From JBDKGV01 sp039798005 (lineage in GTDB: Bacteria > Fibrobacterota > Fibrobacteria > UBA5070), in NCBI GenBank assembly GCA_039798005.1, contig JBDKGV010000163.1, forward strand, positions 1 through 7,968: a stretch of 7,968 nucleotides of DNA, given 5' to 3'. The notes under the pieces were generated by a model. That model saw nothing but the letters and a program-made list of their open reading frames with translations, was not told the DNA's origin and made no database searches. Each line of letters opens with the position of its first letter. The stretch's first letter is position 1. Shown here piece by piece: positions 1 to 6,082 of this stretch. The position numbers and the translations under genes are program-made.

Positions 1-525
1 GCCGTGATCGACGCACCGGTTGTGAACGTGGATCTTTCGGGCCTTGAGTCGATGCTGCGCAGCGAGATCGCCTCGCTTGGCTCGAAGCTTGAAGACCGTG
101 CGCCCGCCGTGATCGACGCACCGGTTGTGAACGTGGATCTTTCGGGCCTTGAGTCGATGCTTCGCAGCGAGATCGCCTCGCTCGGCTCGAAGCTTGAAGA
201 CCGTGCGCCCGCCGTGATCGACGCACCGGTTGTGAACGTGGATCTTTCGGGCCTTGAGTCGATGCTGCGCAGCGAGATCGCCTCGCTCGGCTCGAAGCTT
301 GAAGACCGTGCGCCTGCCGTGATCGACGCACCGGTTGTGAATGTGGACCTTTCCGGCCTTGAGTCGATGCTTCGCAGCGAGATCGCCTCGCTTGGTTCGA
401 AGCTTGAAGACCGTGCGCCTGCCGTGGTCGAGGCTCCGGTTGTGAATGTGGATCTTTCCGGCCTTGAGTCGATGCTCCGCAACGAGATCGCCTCGCTTGG
501 TTCGAAGCTTGAGGATCGCGCACCC
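1..525 (+). repeat. 105-bp tandem repeat array, five copies, continuing upstream
   Basis: Copies start at 1, 106, 211, 316 and 421, each exactly 105 bp (35 codons). Copies 1-4 encode the same 35 residues and differ only at third codon positions. Copy 2 differs from copy 1 at two sites, and copy 4 differs at about six. Copy 5 has three replacements (Ile to Val, Asp to Glu, Ser to Asn), and the unit decays after 525. Because the window begins at a repeat boundary, the copy number upstream cannot be known. Confidence 0.97.
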
Positions 526-1944
526 GCTACCGCAGGGGTGGATCTTTCACCCTTGGTTGAGGAGCTTCGCAAGTTCCAGGCTCCGGCGACCACCGATGAC
601 GAAGCGATCGTCCTGCGGCTGGGTGCTTTGGAAACCTCGCTGGGTGCCGATCTGCGCGCCTTGGGCGACAAGTTCCAAGCGATGTCGCCCGAGGTCTCCT
701 TGGATCTTGGCTCCTTGGAATCCGTGGTTCGCCAAGGCAACGATCGCATGGTCGATGCCGTGGCCTCGAACAAGGTGGATCTCTCCGGTCTGGATGCCCT
801 GCGCAAGGACATCGTGGCCATGATGGAGCTCATGGCGGAGCACTCCACGGTGGCCGATGGCGGCACGACTCACGCTTCGGTCGATCTCTCCGGGGTCGTC
901 GAGCAACTGCAGGCCATCGATGCCCGGCTGGAATCCCAAGGCGCCCTGCGTTCCGAGGAGGCGGCAGGGGTGTCCCGTATTCTGGAACGCGTTGCGGAAG
1001 GCGCGGCGCGTTCGATTCCGGCTCCCATCGTTGAAGTCCCGGCTGTCGATCTGTCGCCCTTGTCCGAAGGCTTGCGAGCCATTCAGGAGGAGGTCTTCGC
1101 GCTGCGCGACGATCTCGCCTCGGCAAAGCCCATCGTATCCGGTGATGCCGCAAGCGTTGCCGTGACCCTTGATGAACGCGTGCCGGAAGGATTGGAAAGG
1201 TTGCGCGCCCAACTGGAGCAGGATGCCTCCATGGCGCTTACCCTGCAGGGGGAAATTCATCAGCGCTTGGAAACCGTGCGCGAAGAGGTCGCCAAGCAGG
1301 CCGATCTCCTGCTCTCCCAAGCCCTCGCCATCGAGGCGTTGCGCGAGGATGACGCCAACCGGTTCAAGACGCAGGAGGAATCGGAAGCCCTTCGCCATCT
1401 GACCTTGGTTGAGGCCTTGGGGACCGTGCCAGCGGGTGACCGTTCGGGCGAAGCGGGCGTGAGCGCTCCTCGTGGCGAGATCCAAGGGGATGTGCTGTCC
1501 CGCATCATGGAAGGCTTGGCGGCCGTGGCTCCGCTGGGCGAGAACCTGTGTGCTCACGGAGCCCAGTTGGATTCGCTCACCAAGCATCTCGAGACGGCGG
1601 GTGTCCTCCTGTCCAGCGTTCCCGAAAAGCTCGAAGGCAGCGTGCGGACCTTGGAGGAATCCCTTCACACCTTGCGTGCCAACCAGGCCGAATTCGCGGC
1701 GTCCGTGGAGATCTTCACGCATGCGGCCGAAGGCATGGCCGGTGGACTTTCCGACAAGGGGATGGCGGCAGGCACCCAGACGGCCATGGACGGCTTGATG
1801 GAGCAGAAGGCCTTCCTCGATGCCTTGGGCAAGGTGTTGGCCGGATTCTCCCAGTCGCTTTCCGGTGTGCTGGGTGAAAGCTCGCAGCGCACCCAGGAAG
1901 TGCTCGTGGAACTGTGCGCCCGGCTCGAGGGTCCTCAGGCGTGA
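1..1944 (+). CDS. Repeat-rich coiled-coil protein, C-terminal part (5' end outside window)
   Basis: The reading frame is open from the first base to the TGA at 1942-1944, so at least 647 residues of a longer protein are visible. Five tandem 35-residue repeats (1-525) each hold a VDLSGLES helix start, an amphipathic helix ending in SLGSKLED, and a Pro/Ala/Val linker (RAPAVIDAPVV). Degenerate VDLS/LDLG units follow up to about 1090. The remaining ~280 residues are Leu/Ala/Glu/Gln-rich and predicted helical or coiled coil, with no membrane segment, catalytic motif or cysteine cluster. The layout suits a long rod or tail, like the cytoplasmic tails of MotA/TolQ-like or DUF802-type membrane proteins, but the membrane part that would prove this is missing. 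The stop overlaps the next gene's GTG, so the two are cotranscribed and probably translationally coupled. The function is unknown; I am sure of the coding frame and not of the family. Confidence 0.88.
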   Translation, partial: AVIDAPVVNVDLSGLESMLRSEIASLGSKLEDRAPAVIDAPVVNVDLSGLESMLRSEIASLGSKLEDRAPAVIDAPVVNVDLSGLESMLRSEIASLGSKLEDRAPAVIDAPVVNVDLSGLESMLRSEIASLGSKLEDRAPAVVEAPVVNVDLSGLESMLRNEIASLGSKLEDRAPATAGVDLSPLVEELRKFQAPATTDDEAIVLRLGALETSLGADLRALGDKFQAMSPEVSLDLGSLESVVRQGNDRMVDAVASNKVDLSGLDALRKDIVAMMELMAEHSTVADGGTTHASVDLSGVVEQLQAIDARLESQGALRSEEAAGVSRILERVAEGAARSIPAPIVEVPAVDLSPLSEGLRAIQEEVFALRDDLASAKPIVSGDAASVAVTLDERVPEGLERLRAQLEQDASMALTLQGEIHQRLETVREEVAKQADLLLSQALAIEALREDDANRFKTQEESEALRHLTLVEALGTVPAGDRSGEAGVSAPRGEIQGDVLSRIMEGLAAVAPLGENLCAHGAQLDSLTKHLETAGVLLSSVPEKLEGSVRTLEESLHTLRANQAEFAASVEIFTHAAEGMAGGLSDKGMAAGTQTAMDGLMEQKAFLDALGKVLAGFSQSLSGVLGESSQRTQEVLVELCARLEGPQA

Positions 1945-2549
1945 GCGTGAAGGAGCGTCTTGCCCTGCTTCAGGAGGCGCGCGAGGCGTTGCCGGAGAAG
2001 GAGCCGGTGCGGCGCTGGCTGGAGCGGATGCTGCTTGCCGCGCGTGACAGCCTGGCGTGCGGGTTGGATGCCCAAGCCTTGCGGCTTTGCGACAGGAGCG
2101 AAGCTGTGCTGGAGCGCGCCCGGGCAAGGCTTGCCTTGGAAGAGGAACGCAATTCGATGAAGATCGAGTTGGAATGGGAGCCGGTCGCGTCGGATGTCGG
2201 TGCGTTTCGCAAGGAGCTTTCGCTTGCGATCCGGGCCGGGAAGTACGCGCTCCCGCCGGTGGAGGTCCCGCAGGTGCTGGAGCGGGTCGCGACGCTTGCG
2301 CTGCCCGAGCTCATGGAGCTGCGCTCCAACCTGAGCTGGCGTCGCTTGCGTTTCCTGCGATCGCGCCGTCGCCCGTGGAACAAGCCGCGCACGGCCACCG
2401 AAGAGGCCACGATCGGGCTCTACAATCGTGTGGGGGTCACGGGGGATGTGCTGGAAATGGCGGCTCGCCAGGCGCCGCTTTGGGTGGACGACCTGCTGGA
2501 GCTGGAATGCCGCTTCGCCTCGATCGACGCCATGCTGGGACTCAAGTAG
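1941..2549 (+). CDS. Small helical cytoplasmic protein, hypothetical (possibly DUF2894-like)
   Basis: The product is 202 residues from GTG 1941, which overlaps the upstream stop as GTGA and has GAGGG (1927-1931) nine bases before it. A second GTG at 1947 is also possible; the GTG at 1914 would lie deeper in the preceding gene. The protein has no signal peptide or membrane segment. The N-terminal half (KERLALLQEAREALPEKEPVRRWLERML and onward) is charged and helical. A basic patch, WRRLRFLRSRRRPW, lies in the middle. The C-terminus (GLYNRVGVTGDVLEMAARQAPLWVDDLLELE) ends in amphipathic helices. From memory this layout distantly resembles DUF2894 proteins, which sit beside DUF802 coiled-coil membrane proteins in proteobacteria. 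The neighbour here is also a coiled-coil protein, but I cannot verify homology. The stop is TAG, which shows amber is used for termination in this genome. Confidence 0.85.
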   Translation: MSVKERLALLQEAREALPEKEPVRRWLERMLLAARDSLACGLDAQALRLCDRSEAVLERARARLALEEERNSMKIELEWEPVASDVGAFRKELSLAIRAGKYALPPVEVPQVLERVATLALPELMELRSNLSWRRLRFLRSRRRPWNKPRTATEEATIGLYNRVGVTGDVLEMAARQAPLWVDDLLELECRFASIDAMLGLK

Positions 2550-2605
2550 GGTTTGACGGAATCCGTCGCAGGATGGATTCCTCCTTGCTGCGTGGCCGCG
2601 TTGGA

Positions 2606-4264
2606 ATGTCTCTTGTGACTCTCATGCACCGTACCCTCTTCAGTTCCGTCCTCGTCGCGCTCCTTGCGGGCGCAAGCTTTGGCCAGATCGATACCATCGC
2701 AAGGCCGGCTTCGTCCGTCGTGGACACTGTGCCCAAGGCCGCCCCGCTGGAGGCGGAGCAGGGGACGTATGCTCGCAAGTCGGTGAGCCATCTGGGCATC
2801 GTCCTGGCGCGAGGCGGGGGTCGTTTGGTTTCGCGCGCGCGCTTCGGGGAATTGCAACGGGAGTTCGAACAGAGCTTCCGGCTGCCGCGCTTCGATGAGA
2901 ACCCTCTGGCCTTGGAACTCGTGAAGGCCTTTGGCGAGGCGACCGCAGGGATGGTCGTGACCAACCGGGAATTGTCGGACACCATCGAAACGGTCCTTGC
3001 CTCGGCGATCCTGGATTCGGTGGCCCGGCGGAGCGTTGAGCGTGCCGCCGCGTTGCGCACCGAATTCCAGCGCAACTCCATGGTCTCCGACAAGACCAAG
3101 ACCGTGGACATCACCGGGGATCAGGTGCTTGCGGTGATGAATGCCGCGTGGCTGCCGGTTCCGGTGGTGGAGGACGTGACGGTCATGCATGGCCCGGAGA
3201 CGGTTTCCGTCCAATTGTCGATGAGCTTGTTGTGGGTCCATCTGCGACGGGACGCTCAAGGGAAGGCCCATGCCCAGGTCCGGCACGAGTTGACGGCATC
3301 CGGCTTCATGCTCTCTCGACGCTCGCGTGGTTCCTTCTCGGGAAATGCCGAGCGGTTCGCTTTCGAGTCGGCGGCTCGCAGTTGTGTCCAGTCCTTGTTG
3401 CGGCAGACCAAGGAGATTCCCGAATTCAGCCTGTCCGGGCAAGTGCAGTCGGCCGGGCGTCTGCGGGTCGGACTGGATCTCGGAGCCGATGCCGGGGTAC
3501 ATCCCAACGAGCGCTATTTCCTTGTGGAAAATCAGGAGGACACTGCGGGTCGGGTGTCCTCAAAGGATGTGGGTTGGTTGCGGGTGAATCATCGCGGCGA
3601 TTCGCTGCAGCAGGGATCGACCGGGGCATGGATCGTCTCGGGGCGTCCGTATGTCGGCATGGTGCTGCGGGAGATCCCGCTCTCGAGCTGGTCGCTGGAA
3701 GCCGGGTACCGAAGCGAACCTGCATCCCTTGCCTTGGAGATGCCGGATGCCGGGGCGTGGAAGGGAACCCTGCAGGGGTTCCGCTTGGGCGCCATCTATA
3801 CGCCCGATCTGTGGTACGGATTCGGGGCCAGTCTTGGGCTTGACTATCTGTGGGGGCGCCTCACAAATCCGGCGGATTCCGGGACCTTTGATCCCAGGAC
3901 TTTCGATCTGCATTTCGGAGTGCGCCAATCGCTTCCGCTTTGGCGTCGCTTGCACGGCTTCGTGGAACCTGAGGTGTCCTTGCGTCGCCTGACCCTCGTC
4001 TCCAGTTCGAGTCGCAGTGGTGCAAACGCAGAGGCCGAGGTCGTTTCGTGGGGAGTGCAGGGAGGCTTTGAACTTGCGCTGTTTCCGAGCCTTGATCTGC
4101 GGGCGGCGATCGGACTGACGTCCTTGGAAGCCCGCTTCGGATCTGTCGATTCGTCCGCGACGCTGAAAAATCACGGCCCCACGCTTGGAATCCAGTTGCA
4201 CTGGACTCCGCCGGCCTTGAGCATCAACCCTTTGGACGTGGTGCTGGGGCTGGTGGGAATCTGA
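2606..4264 (+). CDS. Exported protein with SH3-like module and C-terminal outer-membrane beta-barrel
   Basis: From ATG 2606 the protein has 552 residues. In-frame ATGs at 2573 and 2624 are alternatives, and none has a convincing Shine-Dalgarno. A signal peptide is clear: HRTLFSSVLVALLAGASFG, with cleavage near residues 26-27. Residues ~45-280 form a mixed domain (YARKSVSHLGIVLARGGGR, a helical LSDTIETVLASAILDSV region, then beta-strands). Residues ~285-350 hold a beta-rich unit (LGADAGVHPNERYFLVEN, SSKDVGWLRVNHRGDS, PYVGMVL). From ~366 to the end, alternating aromatic/hydrophobic strands suggest an eight-stranded-type outer-membrane barrel, though the last residue is Ile, not the usual Phe/Trp. 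The order recalls conserved Bacteroidetes/Fibrobacter envelope proteins; that is recollection, not a search. It lies 56 bp after the preceding gene and may be in the same operon. The function is unknown. Confidence 0.87.
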   Translation: MSLVTLMHRTLFSSVLVALLAGASFGQIDTIARPASSVVDTVPKAAPLEAEQGTYARKSVSHLGIVLARGGGRLVSRARFGELQREFEQSFRLPRFDENPLALELVKAFGEATAGMVVTNRELSDTIETVLASAILDSVARRSVERAAALRTEFQRNSMVSDKTKTVDITGDQVLAVMNAAWLPVPVVEDVTVMHGPETVSVQLSMSLLWVHLRRDAQGKAHAQVRHELTASGFMLSRRSRGSFSGNAERFAFESAARSCVQSLLRQTKEIPEFSLSGQVQSAGRLRVGLDLGADAGVHPNERYFLVENQEDTAGRVSSKDVGWLRVNHRGDSLQQGSTGAWIVSGRPYVGMVLREIPLSSWSLEAGYRSEPASLALEMPDAGAWKGTLQGFRLGAIYTPDLWYGFGASLGLDYLWGRLTNPADSGTFDPRTFDLHFGVRQSLPLWRRLHGFVEPEVSLRRLTLVSSSSRSGANAEAEVVSWGVQGGFELALFPSLDLRAAIGLTSLEARFGSVDSSATLKNHGPTLGIQLHWTPPALSINPLDVVLGLVGI

Positions 4265-4459
4265 CCTGCGACGCAATTGTTACGGAAGAAATTCCAATTC
4301 AATTGATTCTTGACTGAAATGTATTGGATATTGCTTGGCAAATTTTAGGGTTGCGGATTTTTCTGTCGTATTGTATTCTTTTTCCCAGTCACCCCCGAAC
4401 GCCTGAGAAGGGCTGAAGGGATGGATTTGTTCCTCACCCTATTGCAAATGGAGCTTCTC
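4265..4459. other. AT-rich intergenic region with promoter
   Basis: This stretch of about 195 bp is far richer in A and T than the flanking genes and has no convincing coding frame apart from a possible 13-codon N-terminal extension of the next gene (ATG 4421). I see no strong terminator for the preceding gene; the best is a weak GGAA-GAAA-TTCC hairpin at about 4284-4295 without a T-run. The region mainly carries the promoter and leader for the small outer-membrane protein. Confidence 0.6.
4351..4379 (+). promoter_or_regulatory. Candidate sigma70-type promoter for the small outer-membrane protein
   Basis: TTGCGG at 4351-4356 and TATTCT at 4374-4379 are separated by exactly 17 bp. Transcription would start near 4386, giving a leader of about 75 bases before GTG 4460. 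The match is by eye, and in FCB-group bacteria the housekeeping promoter differs (a -7 TAnnTTTG and -33 TTG pattern), so the assignment depends on the unknown host. Confidence 0.4.
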
Positions 4460-5020
4460 GTGAAGCGTTTGACTCTTTCGATGATCATTGCCGGTGCCTT
4501 GGCCATGTCTGCAACCGCAGCGCACGCCGAAGGCGAGAAGAACAACGTCTTCGGTGTCAATCCGCTGGGCTTGATCTTCAACATCTACACCGGTGACTAC
4601 GCCCGCTTCATCCAGGACGGCAAGGCCGAAATCGACATTCCCTTCACCTACTGGCAGCCGATCGACGAGCTGACCATGATGAGCATCGGTGCCAAGTACC
4701 GCATGCACATCAAGGGCCAGCCGGAAGGTCCGTTCGTGGGCGGCGGCGTGGGCGTGGGCTACGTCTCCTGGGATTACAAGTACATCGACTTCAATTCCGC
4801 AAACTGGGACACCAAGACCGAGACCATCACCGGCATCACCGTCACTCCGGTTGCCGAACTCGGCTACCGTTGGATCTGGGGCAGCGGCTTCACCATGGCT
4901 CCGTCCGTCGAAGCCGGCTTCGGTATCGGCAAGGTCGAGTCCGAGAACGGTGCCGTTCCCACCACCACCGCCGACGGCTTCCAGTGGGGCCTGAACTTGG
5001 GCTTGGGCTGGAACTTCTGA
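4460..5020 (+). CDS. Small outer-membrane beta-barrel protein
   Basis: I choose GTG 4460 because GGAG (4450-4453) lies six bases upstream and the product then begins with a textbook signal peptide: VKRLTLSMIIAGALAMSA..AHA, cleaved after Ala23. ATG 4421 (GAGAAGG eight bases upstream) and ATG 4448 are in frame but add an odd hydrophobic stretch before the basic n-region. The protein has 186 residues, about 163 mature. It alternates aromatic and polar residues in strands such as GPFVGGGVGVGYVSW, VAELGYRWIWG and FQWGLNLGLGWNF, and it ends in Phe, the usual outer-membrane barrel assembly signal. The mature size suits an eight-stranded barrel of the OmpW/OmpX/OmpA-barrel class. The gene is monocistronic, with its own promoter region and terminator. 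The ligand or role cannot be read from sequence. Confidence 0.88.
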   Translation: MKRLTLSMIIAGALAMSATAAHAEGEKNNVFGVNPLGLIFNIYTGDYARFIQDGKAEIDIPFTYWQPIDELTMMSIGAKYRMHIKGQPEGPFVGGGVGVGYVSWDYKYIDFNSANWDTKTETITGITVTPVAELGYRWIWGSGFTMAPSVEAGFGIGKVESENGAVPTTTADGFQWGLNLGLGWNF

Positions 5021-5053
5021 TCTTGTCGGACTCGCGCAAGCAAGTCCGGATCG

Positions 5054-5087
5054 AACCCTGCCGCTTCCGCGGCGGGGTTTCTTTTTT
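5054..5087 (+). terminator. Rho-independent terminator of the small outer-membrane protein gene
   Basis: AACCCTGCCGC (5054-5064) pairs with GCGGCGGGGTT (5069-5079) as an 11-bp stem with one G-U wobble and a TTCC tetraloop. A T-rich tract follows (TTTCTTTTTT up to 5087). It sits 34 bp after the stop codon. On the opposite strand the A-run precedes the stem and no T-run follows, so it works mainly for + strand transcription. Confidence 0.93.
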
Positions 5088-5102
5088 GCCAAAATCTATC
5101 AT

Positions 5103-5119
5103 TTGACAGGATCCGTCAA
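5103..5119. repeat. Near-perfect palindrome between convergent genes
   Basis: TTGACAGGATCCGTCAA reads as TTGAC-A-GGATCC-GTCAA, an inverted repeat broken by one unpaired A. It abuts the stop codon (5120-5122) of the minus-strand transglutaminase gene. It may form a small 3'-end hairpin for that transcript or bind a protein. A 14/16-base match to TTTGACGGAATCCGTC lies at 2552-2567. Confidence 0.55.
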
Positions 5120-5872
5120 TCAGGAACGGGCGAAGGGCGGCCTTCCCCGGTCGGCAATCAGCTCGACGCCGACGCTTTGACTTTCGGGATACAGGGCGGG
5201 GCCGAACTGGTTGTAGATGGCCACATCGGCCGCGTCCCGTCCGTGGCCGATGGCCACATAGCCGCCGCGCATCCGGCTCTGGGTGGCGTCGAAGGCGTAC
5301 CAGCGGCCGCCGACCCACGCCTCGAACCAGGCGTGCAGGTCCATCGGCTCCAGGCCGTGGAGGTAGCCCACCACGATGCGGGCGGGAATGCTCAAGCTGC
5401 GGCACAGGGCGATGGCAAGGTGCGAGAAGTCGCGGCACACCCCCCATTCCCGGGTGCTGACTTCGATCGCGGAAACCTGCGCATCGCTTTCAAAGGGCGC
5501 GAGCCGGATGTTGGCGCGGATCCAGTTGACGATCGCCTGCACCTGATCGTAACCGGGCTGGAATCCGGCGGCGATGGAGCCTGCCATCTGGCAGAACCGC
5601 TCCGCCTCGCAGTAGCGGCTGGGGAGCAGGTAGCCCAGCACCGCATCGGGAAGGTGCTGGATCTCCACGAACGGGGCGCCCGGGTACTGGTCCACGCGAT
5701 CGGAGACCATGACCTCGGAGCTGGTGTGGATGGAAAAGGCGCCGACGGGGGCGACCAGACGCTGGCACAGGTTTCCGTAGCCGTCGGAAAATTCCGAGAC
5801 CGGCAGACTTGGCCAGATCCGGAACTCCTCCATCGCGACCCACTGCTGGGCTCCGCTGCGGGGGCGCAACAT
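5120..5872 (-). CDS. Transglutaminase-like cysteine protease family protein (N-terminally truncated by amber codon)
   Basis: The 250-residue frame begins MLRPRSGAQQWV and carries the full papain-like transglutaminase (COG1305) triad: Cys146 in GVCRDFSHLAIALCRSL, His180 in DLHAWFEAW and Asp195 in FDAT. An N-terminal beta-sandwich (residues ~1-80, FSDGYGNLCQRLVAP) precedes the core. Such bacterial proteins are usually soluble putative proteases or amidases of unknown substrate. The ATG at 5872 has no Shine-Dalgarno and falls inside the conserved first strand (PTPF.LMLRPRSG). The true start appears to be ATG 5935 or 5929, separated from this frame by TAG at 5894-5896. As it stands the gene makes a protein lacking its first ~20 residues, or none. 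Everything after the amber codon is intact and well conserved, so the break is recent, is a sequencing error, or is suppressed. Confidence 0.9.
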   Translation of the reverse strand: MLRPRSGAQQWVAMEEFRIWPSLPVSEFSDGYGNLCQRLVAPVGAFSIHTSSEVMVSDRVDQYPGAPFVEIQHLPDAVLGYLLPSRYCEAERFCQMAGSIAAGFQPGYDQVQAIVNWIRANIRLAPFESDAQVSAIEVSTREWGVCRDFSHLAIALCRSLSIPARIVVGYLHGLEPMDLHAWFEAWVGGRWYAFDATQSRMRGGYVAIGHGRDAADVAIYNQFGPALYPESQSVGVELIADRGRPPFARS

Positions 5873-5935
5873 GAGGACGAACGGTGTCGGTACCTAGATG
5901 TCGAAGGTCAGATCGCAGCGAGTGCGCATCCACAT
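5873..5935 (-). pseudogene. Detached N-terminal codons of the transglutaminase gene, ending in amber TAG
   Basis: Reading down the minus strand from ATG 5935 gives MWMRTRCDLTFDI, then TAG (5894-5896), then VPTPFVL leading in frame into MLRPRSG. This matches the expected start of the family (short strand, then PTPF.LMLRPRSG). One base change (C, G or A to T at the first codon position) would restore Gln, Glu or Lys. GGAAGG (about 5946-5951 on the plus-strand scale) lies 10 bases before ATG 5935 as a likely ribosome-binding site. No frameshift is needed to join the two parts. Confidence 0.75.
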
Positions 5936-6082
5936 TGGAGGAAATCCTTCCATGCAAAGGCTCGTGAACCGGTTGATCCACCGTCGAATTGAAACTCTAC
6001 ATACAATTCGCGCACCGAGGAATGAGCCGCTCGGGCATGGCGTGGAGGGTCGCGGGCTTGCCACCGGCCATCCGTCAGCGGT
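5936..6082 (-). other. Intergenic region upstream of the transglutaminase gene
   Basis: These 147 bp separate two minus-strand genes. I see no terminator with a T-run for the upstream gene. The notable content is the CGAATTG inverted repeat at 5985-6010, set in a short AT-rich patch where a promoter for the transglutaminase gene would be expected. I find no clear -35/-10 pair. Confidence 0.5.
5985..6010. repeat. Inverted repeat CGAATTG-N12-CAATTCG, possible operator
   Basis: The arms at 5985-5991 and 6004-6010 are perfect complements, with a 12-bp AT-rich spacer that contains TATGTA on the minus strand. It lies about 50 bp upstream of the ancestral transglutaminase start. Spacing and symmetry suit a dimeric regulator, but nothing identifies the protein. 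Confidence 0.45.

Noticed and set aside
1..525. CRISPR array
   Set aside because: The units are 105 bp with no variable spacers, and they are translated in one continuous frame.
547..2127. Long open frame (526 codons) on the minus strand, antisense to the repeat protein
   Set aside because: The sense frame has clear repeats, silent third-position variation and a good stop/start overlap. The antisense frame mirrors its codon bias, has no recognisable domain and overlaps two real genes.
2057..2605. N-terminal extension of the large exported protein back to 2057
   Set aside because: It would overlap nearly all of the 202-residue gene and bury the signal peptide in the middle of the chain.
4335..4354. 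Sigma54-like promoter (TGGCA ... TTGC) before the small outer-membrane protein
   Set aside because: Ten bases separate the two elements instead of six, so the GG-GC distance is wrong.
4421..4459. ATG 4421 as start of the small outer-membrane protein
   Set aside because: It is in frame with a fair Shine-Dalgarno, but it puts 13 mainly hydrophobic residues before the basic n-region. GTG 4460 has GGAG at six bases and gives a standard signal peptide. It remains a possible alternative.
5177..5992. Open frame of 271 codons on the + strand opposite the transglutaminase gene
   Set aside because: It is the complement of a gene with an intact catalytic triad, shows no motif of its own, and reflects GC-rich codon bias.
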